From CAYSXY01 sp964435165 (GTDB taxonomy: Bacteria > Pseudomonadota > Alphaproteobacteria > Rickettsiales > RI-342): DNA of 64,000 nt. Below are positions 1-9,471 of the stretch, piece after piece (within the stretch, counting starts at the first letter, position 1; each line of letters starts with the position of its first letter). Under the pieces are notes generated by a model. That model did no database searches. It was given only the letters and a program-made list of their open reading frames with translations, and had not been told where the DNA came from. Where the stretch lies: contig CAYSXY010000006.1 in NCBI GenBank assembly GCA_964435165.1, positions 1 through 64,000 of the forward strand. Direction: 5' to 3'. The position numbers were made by a program, and so were the translations under genes.

Positions 1-302
1 GCTTTAGTCTCATCTCGCCAACATAAATGTTTCAAACATCTATGCCAGCCCCTATTTTTATTATCCATAATGAACATTGTTCAATTATATGCGCATAGCT
101 ACTTTTGTCAAGGGTTTCTATTCCTGTTCTTTTAATATGGGTGATGCTGTTTTATATAAAAAAGAAACCAGCCATGTAAACGCCGCTTTTGGGCGGACTC
201 TAGCGCCCGAAATTGAAAACCTGCCTCAAAGAGCCATTGACAGCCTCTGCCCCCGCACCTATGTCTCACTTTCACTTACCCAACTAACTAACTGGAATTG
301 AA
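1..302. other. Intergenic region upstream of secA
   Basis: No convincing gene is seen here. A 74-codon frame (77-301, TTG start) ends one base before the secA ATG, but it has no ribosome-binding site, no recognisable domain and none of the RAPP-like arrest motif known from alphaproteobacterial secretion monitors, so it is not called. GGGCG at 191-195 pairs with CGCCC at 204-208, a small hairpin without a following T-run. A promoter-like pair lies at 237-265. Confidence 0.5.
237..265 (+). promoter_or_regulatory. Probable secA promoter
   Basis: A perfect -35 hexamer TTGACA (237-242) is followed after 17 bases by TATGTC (260-265), a -10 with three of six consensus bases. It would start transcription near 272, about 30 bases before the secA ATG at 303. 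The spacing and the -35 are good and the -10 is weak. This is inferred from sequence only. Confidence 0.4.
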
Positions 303-3062
303 ATGTTCGGCGTACTTGCCCGCAAACTTTTTGGTACAGCGAATGATCGCATCTTGCGGGATTTTCATGCAACCGTCAGCCATATCAATCATTTGGAAGC
401 AGAATGGGAACAGCTTAGCGACGACGCACTCAAGGCCAAAACGGCTGAATTCCGCACTCGGCTGGAGCAGGGTGAGACCGTCGATTCAATACTGGCAGAG
501 GCCTTTGCAACGGTTCGTGAAGCATCGAAGCGCACCTTAGGCCTGCGTCATTTCGATGTGCAGTTGATTGGCGGTATGGTGCTGCATAAAGGCATGATTT
601 CCGAGATGAAAACCGGGGAAGGGAAAACACTGGTCTCCACCCTGCCCGCTTATCTCAACGCACTGAGCGGCAAAGGCGTTCATATTGTCACGGTTAATGA
701 CTATCTTGCCCGACGAGACGCCGACTGGATGGGGGAGATATATGCATTTCTTGGTCTTAGCGTCGGCTGTATTCAGCATAATCAAAGCGATCTGGAGCGT
801 AAAGAGGTCTACGCTGCGGATATTACTTACGGCACCAACAATGAATTTGGCTTTGATTATCTGCGCGATAATATGAAATACGATCTGGCGGAGATGGTAC
901 AACGGCCATTCCATTATGCCATTGTCGATGAAGTTGACTCCATCCTGATTGATGAAGCACGCACGCCGCTGATTATCTCAGGGCCGACTGAAGATACGTC
1001 CGATCTCTATATACAGGCCAATAAGATTATCCCAGAGCTGGATGCCGCACATTTTGACATTGATGAGAAGAGCAAGACGGTCACCTTGAGCGATGACGGG
1101 ACGGAATATGTCGAGCAACTGCTCAAAGAGCACGGCATGATTCCCGAAGAGAGTAATCTCTATGACATCGACAATATCTCGGTTGTCCACCATGTGAACC
1201 AATCGCTCAGAGCGCACCATCTCTTCCAGCGCGATGTCGATTATATCGTCCATAATCACAAAGTGGTGATTATTGATGAATTCACCGGCCGAATGATGGA
1301 AGGGCGGCGCTACTCCGATGGGCTGCATCAGGCGCTGGAGGCAAAAGAGGATGTGCCAATTCAAAACGAGAATCAGACCTTAGCCTCGATCACCTTCCAG
1401 AATTATTTTCGCCTCTATCCCAAACTGGCGGGCATGACCGGTACGGCCATGACGGAAGCCGCCGAATTTGAGGATATTTATCGACTACGCGTGCTGGAAA
1501 TCCCGACCCATCGCGACATACAGCGTATTGATCATGATGATGAGATTTATCGTACTGTCGTGGAAAAATACGATGCGATTGTCGAACTGATTAACGACTG
1601 CCACAAACGCAAGCAACCGGTGTTGGTGGGCACGGTGAGTATTGAACGCTCTGAAATACTCTCCGGCGTCTTGAAAAAGCATAAAATTCCGCATGAAGTG
1701 CTCAATGCCCGCCACCATGAACGTGAGGCACAAATCATTGCCCAGGCCGGACGCGCCGGAGCAGTGACCATCGCCACCAACATGGCCGGGCGCGGCACCG
1801 ACATTATGCTCGGCGGTAACCCTGATATGCGTATCGCAGAAGAAACCGCCAAGCTTCGCGATGAGGCGGCGATTTCGAAAAAAGCCGAGACGATTCGTGC
1901 CGAGGTGGATAAAGAAAAGGCGCAGGTGTTAGAGGCCGGTGGGTTGTATATTATCGGGACAGAACGCCATGAGAGCCGCCGTATCGACAACCAGCTGCGT
2001 GGCCGATCCGGTCGCCAGGGTGATCCGGGTGCATCCAAATTCTTCCTGTCACTGGAAGATGATCTGATGCGTATTTTCGGCTCCGAACGTATGGATGGGG
2101 TGCTACAAAAGCTCGGCTTACAAGAGGGTGAGGCAATTTATCATCCGTGGATGAGCAAGGCGTTGGAAAAAGCCCAGAAAAAGGTGGAAGGGCGCAATTA
2201 TGAAATCCGCAAAAATCTGCTCAAATATGATGATGTGATGAATGATCAGCGCAAGGTTGTCTATGAGCAGCGGCGCGACATACTCGATAGTGAGAGCCTG
2301 CAAGAGGTGGTCAGCGGCATGCTGGATGAGGTGGTCGAGGATATGATTGTACAGGCCATCCCGCCGAAAAGCTACCCGGAGCAATGGGATACAGAGAGTT
2401 TAACGCAGGAAGCAAAACGCATTATTGGTGTGGATGTACCGGTGAAAGACTGGGCGGCGGAGGAAGGCATTGCCGATGATGATTTGCGCGAACGGCTGCA
2501 TCAGCACGCTGAGACTATTCTGAAAGATAAAGAGGCGCGGTATACGCCGGAAGTGATGCGCACCGCTGAAAAGCGCGTGGTACTTCATGCGCTGGATTAT
2601 CTATGGAAAGAACATTTGCACGCGCTGGATCATCTGAGGCAGGGTATTACGCTGCGTGCTTACGGCCAGCGTGATCCACTCAATGAATATAAACATGAGG
2701 CATTCAGCCTGTTTGAGCGCATGCTCTCGGAATTACGCGAGACGGTGATCTCACGCCTGATGCATATGGAAATCCGTATTGAGGGTCAACCGATGGACAT
2801 GCCGCGGGCATTCAACCCGGAGCGCATGCGTGCAAGCCATGGTGATGACCCATCGCTCGCCCCCAACCCGATGCTGGCAGGTGAGATGGGAGGTGTTGGT
2901 GAGCCACAAGTCTCGGCAACCGTGGTGCCGCTACGCAGTCATGTCAAGCCGGAAGACCGAGACCCGGCTGACCCGGAAACATGGGGAAAAGTAGGCCGTA
3001 ACGAAGCATGCCCGTGCGGCTCCGGCAAGAAATATAAGCATTGTCATGGGATGCTGGATTAA
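303..3062 (+). CDS. secA: Preprotein translocase ATPase SecA
   Basis: SecA is the cytoplasmic ATPase that pushes unfolded preproteins through SecYEG. At 919 residues it has the usual length. The N-terminal motor carries the Walker A motif MKTGEGKT near residues 102-109 and a DEVDS Walker B near residue 209. The second motor half carries the NMAGRGTDI helicase motif near residue 495. The C terminus ends in the metal-binding tail CPCGSGKKYKHC, which binds zinc and contacts SecB or ribosomes. The ATG at 303 gives the canonical N terminus. The gene is monocistronic: the next gene converges on it, with only nine bases between the two stop codons. Identification is secure. Confidence 0.98.
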   Translation: MFGVLARKLFGTANDRILRDFHATVSHINHLEAEWEQLSDDALKAKTAEFRTRLEQGETVDSILAEAFATVREASKRTLGLRHFDVQLIGGMVLHKGMISEMKTGEGKTLVSTLPAYLNALSGKGVHIVTVNDYLARRDADWMGEIYAFLGLSVGCIQHNQSDLERKEVYAADITYGTNNEFGFDYLRDNMKYDLAEMVQRPFHYAIVDEVDSILIDEARTPLIISGPTEDTSDLYIQANKIIPELDAAHFDIDEKSKTVTLSDDGTEYVEQLLKEHGMIPEESNLYDIDNISVVHHVNQSLRAHHLFQRDVDYIVHNHKVVIIDEFTGRMMEGRRYSDGLHQALEAKEDVPIQNENQTLASITFQNYFRLYPKLAGMTGTAMTEAAEFEDIYRLRVLEIPTHRDIQRIDHDDEIYRTVVEKYDAIVELINDCHKRKQPVLVGTVSIERSEILSGVLKKHKIPHEVLNARHHEREAQIIAQAGRAGAVTIATNMAGRGTDIMLGGNPDMRIAEETAKLRDEAAISKKAETIRAEVDKEKAQVLEAGGLYIIGTERHESRRIDNQLRGRSGRQGDPGASKFFLSLEDDLMRIFGSERMDGVLQKLGLQEGEAIYHPWMSKALEKAQKKVEGRNYEIRKNLLKYDDVMNDQRKVVYEQRRDILDSESLQEVVSGMLDEVVEDMIVQAIPPKSYPEQWDTESLTQEAKRIIGVDVPVKDWAAEEGIADDDLRERLHQHAETILKDKEARYTPEVMRTAEKRVVLHALDYLWKEHLHALDHLRQGITLRAYGQRDPLNEYKHEAFSLFERMLSELRETVISRLMHMEIRIEGQPMDMPRAFNPERMRASHGDDPSLAPNPMLAGEMGGVGEPQVSATVVPLRSHVKPEDRDPADPETWGKVGRNEACPCGSGKKYKHCHGMLD

Positions 3063-3071
3063 ACAGACTCA

Positions 3072-4418
3072 TCAGGAGTGTGGCGGTGCAACGGCGTTAA
3101 CCAGACTTTGAGTCACCGCGTCATCGACTTGCTTGGTGCTGCGAATCAGCCGCGCGTCCTTGGCCATTTTGGTCATCTGCGCGCCAAAATCCTCAATCCC
3201 TAATATGTGGGCCTGTTCGTTCAGCCAGTTCAGGATAGTGGTTGCGTCTTCGCGCGTCATCCATTTGCTGTTATCGGAACGTTCCTGCTGCGAAAGCTGT
3301 AGCTCTTGCAAGGTCACGGCTGCCACCCCCAGTAAAAGCTTATCCGTCTGAGGCATGTCATGATTCGGCAGTAGATTTTTCACACCTGGTATATGTGACA
3401 TCACCCAAGTCGCCGGCCTGATTACAAGCGTATCAACCACCGCGCCGATGCCATTGGCAACATTCTGCATCCACTGTGGAAATGAATCCAGAAACCCGCC
3501 GCCGGATGCCCCTTTAATCTCATTATTGATGGTTTTCCTGATATTGATATTGCTGTCTTTCATGCCCTTATCGGCGGCAATCTCCTCGGCCAGCCAGCGT
3601 TTGGCATCATTGACAATGCCCGGGGCTTCTTTCAATGCCTGACGGACAAAGCGGTTTCTTGAAACCTCTTCAAGATGGCCATGCTGCTCGCTTTGCTGCA
3701 GCAGGCTCATCATCATTTTCAGACTATGCGCCACGGCTTCGGGCTTCAGCGCCTGTTCTTCCGCCCCGGCAAAAACAGGCTGAAATTCGCGTTTATCAAT
3801 AGCCCCGTTCTGTAATGGCAATGGTATCTGTGGTCGATTGCCGGATGTTAATTCACGCAGGCGTTCCGTATCGACCTTCTTTCCATCAATGGCCGCGACA
3901 TATTGTTCCGCAAACCCCAGATGCTTCAACCCCTCAACCGCCTCTACCGAGGTAGAGCTGCGTAGTTTGAGTTCGTCAGCCACCACACGGCCCGTCTTCG
4001 GCAGGCCGAATGCCTTTGGATGCACTCCCAACTGTGTCTCATCGAGACCCTCCATTTGTGAGACGGCCTTGAACATATCATTGGCAAGAAAGGAAAAATC
4101 GCGTTCCTGTTTGCGTTGATCGTCGGTAAGTGCTGTCTTACCGCTCCGCGCCTGTTCCACCTGCTGGCGCATGGTCTGTAATTCATCCAGCACTTCGCCC
4201 AATGGGCGCGACGAACGCCCGAGATTGATAGTCGTATCTAAAGTAATCACGCCGTCATTAATCAAGCGATGGACTGTTTCCAGATGGCGATCAAACTGCT
4301 CCAATTGATGGCGAAGCACGCGCCGCATTTCATCGGGCGTCAATCCCAATGTCTCTTCCAGCATTTCGCCAATCAGGCCGGTTTTTATCTGGCGTTCGAT
4401 AACGCGCTTTTTTGCCAT
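3072..4418 (-). CDS. Orphan soluble protein, 448 aa
   Basis: I do not recognise this protein. It opens with a basic stretch (MAKKRVIERQIKTG) and is then rich in Gln, Glu and Leu in predicted helices, with heptad-like spacing around residues 30-110. There is no signal peptide. One moderately hydrophobic amphipathic segment lies near residues 315-345 and is too broken by polar residues to be a clear membrane span. It converges on secA and lies upstream of nothing obvious; xerD, on the same strand, ends 73 bases upstream of its start. No Shine-Dalgarno sequence precedes the ATG. Codon use looks like that of its neighbours, so recent transfer is not indicated. It may be lineage-specific. Confidence 0.75.
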   Translation of the reverse strand: MAKKRVIERQIKTGLIGEMLEETLGLTPDEMRRVLRHQLEQFDRHLETVHRLINDGVITLDTTINLGRSSRPLGEVLDELQTMRQQVEQARSGKTALTDDQRKQERDFSFLANDMFKAVSQMEGLDETQLGVHPKAFGLPKTGRVVADELKLRSSTSVEAVEGLKHLGFAEQYVAAIDGKKVDTERLRELTSGNRPQIPLPLQNGAIDKREFQPVFAGAEEQALKPEAVAHSLKMMMSLLQQSEQHGHLEEVSRNRFVRQALKEAPGIVNDAKRWLAEEIAADKGMKDSNINIRKTINNEIKGASGGGFLDSFPQWMQNVANGIGAVVDTLVIRPATWVMSHIPGVKNLLPNHDMPQTDKLLLGVAAVTLQELQLSQQERSDNSKWMTREDATTILNWLNEQAHILGIEDFGAQMTKMAKDARLIRSTKQVDDAVTQSLVNAVAPPHS

Positions 4419-4491
4419 GGTCAGTAAATAGCTTTTTTATTTTATTCAAACGTTTATCATATTGGCATCCTATCGCACAATCTTTTCATTT

Positions 4492-5424
4492 TTATGAAAT
4501 TTCATGCGCTTTCGCCAGCGGATGATGCTCCGTTAGTAGCTCCCTGAGCCGTGACTCATACAGATGTGTGTAGATTTCGGTTGTTGAAATATCGATATGG
4601 CCCAGCAAGGTTTGCACCGTGCGTAAATCCGCACCACGTTCCAACAGGTGGGTGGCGAAACTATGGCGTAGTTTGTGGGCAGAGACCTGAGCAGCCTCCA
4701 GCCCGGCCTGGTGCGCGAGCGATTTCAGTTCCATTTCAAGCATTTGGCGGGTCATATGGCTCGTCACTCTGGCATTTTTTCCTCCCGGAAACAGCCATGG
4801 CGCCGCCGTGTGACCGCGTGTCAGCGAGGAACGAACGGTCAGATAGTTCTCCAACGCCTCGACCGCCCGTGCATGGAGCGGCACGATGCGTTCCTTCCCT
4901 CCTTTGCCGCGAATACTGAGAAAATGTTGCCGCTCTTTTAGCAAAGGGCGCAGGTCCGCCAGCTTAAGCGAGAGAAGCTCCGAGGCGCGCATGCCACTTG
5001 CATAGAGCAGTTCCAGCATGGCAACCAGCCGCGCTCCTTCCGGCCTGCTATCCTGATGGGCGACGTCCAGCAGGCGTTCAATATCCGCCAGCGACAGGAG
5101 ACGTGGCAAGCGCCTTCCCGTCTTCGGGCCGTCAATATGTGTGGCAGGGTTATCCGGCCGATGGCCTTCGCTTTGGATAAATCGGAAAAACTGGCGTAGG
5201 GCCGAGAGTTTGCGCGCAATGGAGCGAGGTAGTAGTCCCTGATGGTTCAGTTCCGCCAGGTAGCGGCGAATTTCCTCTTCATCGCATGTCACGGCAGAGT
5301 GATGAGTGAATGCGAAAAAGCCGGAAATATCTCGCCGGTAGGCTGCAATCGTGTGTGGCGACGCACCACGCTCCGCGGTTAATGCTTCTAAAAATGCCTC
5401 CAGATACAGACTGTCGTCAGCCAT
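4492..5424 (-). CDS. xerD: Tyrosine recombinase XerD-type
   Basis: This is a site-specific tyrosine recombinase that acts with XerC at dif to resolve chromosome dimers, activated by FtsK (also in this window). The 310 residues comprise a SAM-like N-terminal core-binding domain (about 1-90) and a catalytic domain. All catalytic residues are visible: R146 (GMRASEL), K174, H250 and R253 (HKLRH), H276 (LLGH) and the nucleophile Y285 (EIYTHL). Its start codon lies inside the end of the upstream gene (overlap 5417-5424, ATGGCTGA), implying translational coupling. XerD is preferred over XerC from the N-terminal pattern; that choice is less certain than the family. Confidence 0.92.
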   Translation of the reverse strand: MADDSLYLEAFLEALTAERGASPHTIAAYRRDISGFFAFTHHSAVTCDEEEIRRYLAELNHQGLLPRSIARKLSALRQFFRFIQSEGHRPDNPATHIDGPKTGRRLPRLLSLADIERLLDVAHQDSRPEGARLVAMLELLYASGMRASELLSLKLADLRPLLKERQHFLSIRGKGGKERIVPLHARAVEALENYLTVRSSLTRGHTAAPWLFPGGKNARVTSHMTRQMLEMELKSLAHQAGLEAAQVSAHKLRHSFATHLLERGADLRTVQTLLGHIDISTTEIYTHLYESRLRELLTEHHPLAKAHEIS

Positions 5425-7501
5425 AATAGACCCAGTGAAGCATCACCTCACGCGCCAGTTGATAGGCATAATGATCGAGCTCGGCCTCTCGCAACTGACG
5501 AATCAGTGACGCCACCGATTCATCAGGTCTTGCGGCCAGTGATATCTGGCCCCAACCGGCGGCATAGAGCAATGCCTCACCGGTACGTTTTTCACGCAAT
5601 AGCTGACCCCACTGATCGATCTCATCAGAGGCTATCGGCCTATCATAGGCCCTGGCCTCATATGCCTCCATGGGCAGTATCTCGGCCTGTGCGATATGCT
5701 GGCGAGTGTCTGGCTTCAGCGCCACCCCCAGCGCCTCCAAGACCGTGGCCAGGCGCATTAATGCCTGTTGCTGAATCGGTGTCATGCTGTCGGGTGGGCT
5801 GAGCAGGCGTCCCGCCTCCTGCATCATAGCATCATCATCCGGCGTTGCACGCAACAATGCCATGATCACTTGCCAGTTTTCCTTGCCGATGCCTTCCATG
5901 CCATAGGTTGAGGCCGAGGTCACCGCTTCCAGCCACAAACCGGCTTCATCTTCATACCCGGCCCCCAACAGGATAGCAATCATATCGCGCGCCAGGGCAA
6001 AATGCGCCGGTTTACGAAAGATGGTACGGGACAGACGCAGCATTTCTTCCCCATAGAGCGCCACGGCTACAGGCATTAATGCTGCACGGCGGTATTGCTC
6101 AATAACATGAGGCAGCCTTTCTAATACATCCTGCACCAGCGTCAGTTGTTGCAACTCATGATAGCGCTGTGCGCGGCTTATCGGGGTTTCAGTATCACTC
6201 ATTGAAGGGGCTGACAGTGTTAATGCTTTTTTGTCAATGGATTGATACAGCTCGACTAACTCTTTGCCTGACATCGCCCCAACCATCACTGCCTGCTCTG
6301 CCGCCTGAAGCCGAACGGACGCCGGAAGCCTGGGATGCAATGCATGAACCCTTCCCCAGCGCTCCGGCTGATGCTCATATAATGCGTGTGCGACATCATC
6401 GCCTGCCGCCTGCATCGCCAGAATTTCCAACATATCTAATTCATCCTGCACAATCATCGCGGCGGGTGGATGATCCGGCAATGGCAATTGTTTATTGCCC
6501 ATCCCTGCCAGTAATTGTTGCAGCCAATAGGGCACCTCCTGCCCCTGCTCACGCATCAATTCCACCAGTAAGGCGGCCTTATCAAACGCACCTTCCTGTC
6601 CATAACAAAAAAGCTGGCGTCGCTGCCAGACCACATCCTCAATCTTTCCCGGCAATTGCTGTAAGAGACGACAGGCCTGATCGAACTTAAAATCCGTCAC
6701 ATCGTGCCAGGACATCCAGCCATGCCAGCGTATCTCACGCTGTGCCAGTGGCACCGCCATAAGCAGGGCCCGCATTGCATCATAGGCTTGTAATTGCGCC
6801 AACATGCGAACCCGCGCATAGAGAAAATCTCCTTCTTCAACCTGGCTATTCGGCATCAAGCGGGGCACTGCCGTTTGGAGTAGCGCCACATCAATTATGC
6901 TTTCGCGGAATGTCGCAACCTGTAGATTACGCAGCGGGTTCATCGCGGTCATGGCCTGCGTGACCGTACTGCGCTGCCAGATATCAGCAGGCAATGACAC
7001 CTCGCCTGGCCGCTTGACTCCGGCGCTGGCCGCCGAGACATCTTTCAATGTATTCACGGCAATCTTCGGTTCCGAGGCAATAATACCCGTGACAGGCACC
7101 TGCTCCGCCTCTGGCAGCGATATGCTGGCGCCCGCTGATGGTTCTGTTTTCTCCAATTCGTATCTAATGTGAGGTGGTTGTGGTGACACATCCACTGGTG
7201 AACGGACTGTCTCTTTCGGCTGGTTACTCTCTGATGCATGCGGCTGTGGTAAAGATGACGTCGCATTCGGACTGTGTGGCGGACTGTTCTGATCAATCGG
7301 CACCTCGCGGGAACGTAACTCCACCCCACCATCCGGCAGGGTAATCATCTCCAGAGGTGCACCACTCTCTGGTAATGTGTCAGAACTATCCCGGGCCAGT
7401 GTGGCATTTGACGCCATTACAATGAGGCACATACCTACAAGAGAAGATGTCGCCCGCGCCAAACGCCTTAAAAAAGGGCCTTTATTCAATATAAAGCTCA
7501 T
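5417..7501 (-). CDS. Large exported helical-repeat protein of unknown function
   Basis: I recognise no family name. The N terminus has a basic patch followed by a hydrophobic stretch ending in ASNATLA, a good Sec signal peptide (residues about 10-37 of this start). A Pro/Ser-rich low-complexity linker follows to about residue 150, then roughly 500 residues of predicted helices rich in Ala, Leu and Gln that resemble TPR or HEAT-like scaffolds. I chose the ATG at 7501 over the TTG at 7519 because the purine-rich AAAAAGAG lies about seven bases upstream of it. It overlaps xerD by eight bases and is overlapped upstream by a 48-codon ORF. Its place next to xerD and opposite aroK suggests a periplasmic or envelope scaffold, which is inference only. 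Confidence 0.8.
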   Translation of the reverse strand: MSFILNKGPFLRRLARATSSLVGMCLIVMASNATLARDSSDTLPESGAPLEMITLPDGGVELRSREVPIDQNSPPHSPNATSSLPQPHASESNQPKETVRSPVDVSPQPPHIRYELEKTEPSAGASISLPEAEQVPVTGIIASEPKIAVNTLKDVSAASAGVKRPGEVSLPADIWQRSTVTQAMTAMNPLRNLQVATFRESIIDVALLQTAVPRLMPNSQVEEGDFLYARVRMLAQLQAYDAMRALLMAVPLAQREIRWHGWMSWHDVTDFKFDQACRLLQQLPGKIEDVVWQRRQLFCYGQEGAFDKAALLVELMREQGQEVPYWLQQLLAGMGNKQLPLPDHPPAAMIVQDELDMLEILAMQAAGDDVAHALYEHQPERWGRVHALHPRLPASVRLQAAEQAVMVGAMSGKELVELYQSIDKKALTLSAPSMSDTETPISRAQRYHELQQLTLVQDVLERLPHVIEQYRRAALMPVAVALYGEEMLRLSRTIFRKPAHFALARDMIAILLGAGYEDEAGLWLEAVTSASTYGMEGIGKENWQVIMALLRATPDDDAMMQEAGRLLSPPDSMTPIQQQALMRLATVLEALGVALKPDTRQHIAQAEILPMEAYEARAYDRPIASDEIDQWGQLLREKRTGEALLYAAGWGQISLAARPDESVASLIRQLREAELDHYAYQLAREVMLHWVYYG

Positions 7502-7628
7502 GATCGAGCTCTTTTTCAACCGGGCGTGACGGCGCCGGAATATCGAGTGACGTCAGATAGATATAGCTGCCGGCACCAATAAGTATGAGCACCAACAAGC
7601 CAACCATAAGCGAACGATGCTGTTTCAT
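7482..7628 (-). CDS. Small single-span membrane protein, 48 aa
   Basis: This short frame starts with ATG at 7628 and stops with TAA at 7482-7484. It encodes a basic start (MKQHRS), a strong hydrophobic span at about residues 7-25 (GLLVLILIGAG and flanks), and a polar, acidic C-terminal tail ending ELDHELYIE. This is the topology of a single-pass inner-membrane protein. Its 3' end overlaps the first codons of the 694-residue exported protein by about 20 bases, which suggests translational coupling. No good ribosome-binding site is seen, so expression is uncertain. It is the first frame of the xerD operon and its function is unknown. Confidence 0.55.
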   Translation of the reverse strand: MKQHRSLMVGLLVLILIGAGSYIYLTSLDIPAPSRPVEKELDHELYIE

Positions 7629-7790
7629 ATGCGGCAAGGAATGATTATGATGGTTGTGAAGAGAGCGACAGTCGCCTTTCGTCTAATAATGCGATATTAA
7701 GGGCGTCTGCTGCTTCGTTCAACCCCAACGCATGACGCATCATGTGATGACGCAATCATCTCGTGTTATGTCACAGAAGCCCGATCGATT

Positions 7791-8372
7791 ATGATTTTAC
7801 GCCGTTCATCTCCACCATTATCCTTACCATGCCCCGTTGTACTGGTGGGAATGATGGGATCAGGTAAATCAACGATCGGCCATCGGCTGGCCAAAAAACT
7901 GAGCCTACCCTTTTATGATACGGATCAGCGTATTGAAGCGCGGCTGGGTGTGAGTGTCAGTGATATCTTTGCATATGAAGGAGAGGCGTATTTTCGCAGG
8001 ATGGAAGATACGGTCATGCGTGAGTTAGTTGATAGCCCGCCCTCCGTTATTGGCACCGGAGGCGGACTTTATATGCAGGACGCATTGCGGCAACTGATTA
8101 ACGCACGCACGATCAGTATCTGGCTTCAAGCCCCGCTTGACGTGTTAGTCGAACGCGTCTCACGACGTCACACTCGACCTCTGCTTGAACAGGGCGATAA
8201 ACACTCTATACTCAGCAATCTGTTGGCGACGCGAGAACCATTTTATCGGCAAGCTCACCTTCATATCGACAGCGCCGCAGGCAGCCATGCGGCGATCGTC
8301 CATACCATTATTCGCCAATTGAAAGAGCATGTGTCCCGTATACCTTCCGATGCCTCCACCCATGCCGACTGA
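7791..8372 (+). CDS. aroK: Shikimate kinase
   Basis: The enzyme phosphorylates shikimate with ATP, the fifth step of chorismate synthesis. The 193 residues show the P-loop GMMGSGKS at residues 20-27, the Mg/substrate DTD at 43-45, the shikimate-binding GTGGG at about 88-92 and an RRHTRP-like lid. Length is slightly above the usual 170-190 because of a short N-terminal tail. It is the first gene of an aroK-aroB-corC operon on the plus strand, divergent from the xerD operon; both promoters must lie in 7629-7790. The overlap with aroB indicates translational coupling. Confidence 0.96.
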   Translation: MILRRSSPPLSLPCPVVLVGMMGSGKSTIGHRLAKKLSLPFYDTDQRIEARLGVSVSDIFAYEGEAYFRRMEDTVMRELVDSPPSVIGTGGGLYMQDALRQLINARTISIWLQAPLDVLVERVSRRHTRPLLEQGDKHSILSNLLATREPFYRQAHLHIDSAAGSHAAIVHTIIRQLKEHVSRIPSDASTHAD

Positions 8373-9471
8373 ATTCCTGGAATTACCCGTTACCTTAGGT
8401 CAGCGCAGCTACCCGATTCGTGTCGGTAGTGGCGCCCTTTCCTTAGCAGCAGATACGGTATCAACTCTCTTGCCGGAGTGTCGACGCCTCATCATCCTCA
8501 GTGATACGCATGTTATGAATGCTTATGGATCGATCCTCACCACGCAACTCACTGAGGCAGGATATGACTACCTTGACCTCACCGTAGCCCCGGGCGAGGG
8601 CAGCAAATCTTTTGGGGAACTGGAGCGGTTGGCCAATGCCGTGCTGCATTGGGGCATTGATCGCCAGAGCGCCCTTCTGGCCCTTGGGGGCGGTGTGGTC
8701 GGCGATTTGGGCGGATTTCTGGCAAGCATCCTGCTGCGTGGTATCCCGTTCATCCAACTGCCAACCACGTTACTGGCCCAGGTTGATAGCTCCGTCGGCG
8801 GTAAGACGGCCATTAACAGCCCGGTCGGTAAAAACCTCATCGGCAGCTTTTATCAACCCCGGCTGGTGCTGGCCGATACGGATACGCTTCGTAGCCTGCC
8901 TGCGCGTGAATTGCGCGCCGGCTACGCTGAAATCGTTAAATATGCGCTGATTGGCGATGCCGCTTTTTTTGAATGGCTAGAGGCGCATAGTGGTGACATC
9001 CTCGCCTGCGACGGCCCTGCGCTGCGCCATGCCATTTACACCGGTTGTTCACATAAAGCCCGAATCGTTGCTGCTGATGAGACCGAGCAAAGCCAGCGCG
9101 CATTGCTTAATCTCGGCCATACCTTTGGTCATGCCTATGAGAAATATTTCGGCTATGACGGTCGCTTATTGCATGGTGAAGCGGTTGCGTTGGGAATGGT
9201 GCAGGCGTTTCAGTTGTCAGCTGCTCTCGGCCACTGCGACCCCGGCCATGCAGTGCGACTCACCGCATTGCTGCAACAGGCAGGACTGCCGACATCCCCT
9301 CGCGATCTGCCTGACACCCCGCCGCCAAAAGATATCCTGAATGCGATGTATGACGATAAAAAATCGCTGCGTGGTAGTCTGACCTTTATTCTTGCGCGGG
9401 GTATCGGAGAGGCGTTTATTGCACGTGATGTTCCCGCTAATGCGGTGATGGCTGTATTGGAGTCTGCTTGA
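8362..9471 (+). CDS. aroB: 3-dehydroquinate synthase
   Basis: AroB converts DAHP to 3-dehydroquinate, using NAD and a divalent metal. The NAD-binding glycine motif GGGVVGDLGGF, the catalytic VDSSVGGKT stretch and the metal ligands in AGYAEIVKYALI, NLGHTFGHAYE and HGEAVALGM are all present. Three in-frame ATGs (8329, 8350, 8362) precede the first strand and none has a clear Shine-Dalgarno sequence. I chose 8362 because family N termini begin just before the conserved SYPIRVGSG strand. With it the gene overlaps aroK by 11 bases. The pairing with aroK is the classic order. Confidence 0.95.
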   Translation: MPTEFLELPVTLGQRSYPIRVGSGALSLAADTVSTLLPECRRLIILSDTHVMNAYGSILTTQLTEAGYDYLDLTVAPGEGSKSFGELERLANAVLHWGIDRQSALLALGGGVVGDLGGFLASILLRGIPFIQLPTTLLAQVDSSVGGKTAINSPVGKNLIGSFYQPRLVLADTDTLRSLPARELRAGYAEIVKYALIGDAAFFEWLEAHSGDILACDGPALRHAIYTGCSHKARIVAADETEQSQRALLNLGHTFGHAYEKYFGYDGRLLHGEAVALGMVQAFQLSAALGHCDPGHAVRLTALLQQAGLPTSPRDLPDTPPPKDILNAMYDDKKSLRGSLTFILARGIGEAFIARDVPANAVMAVLESA

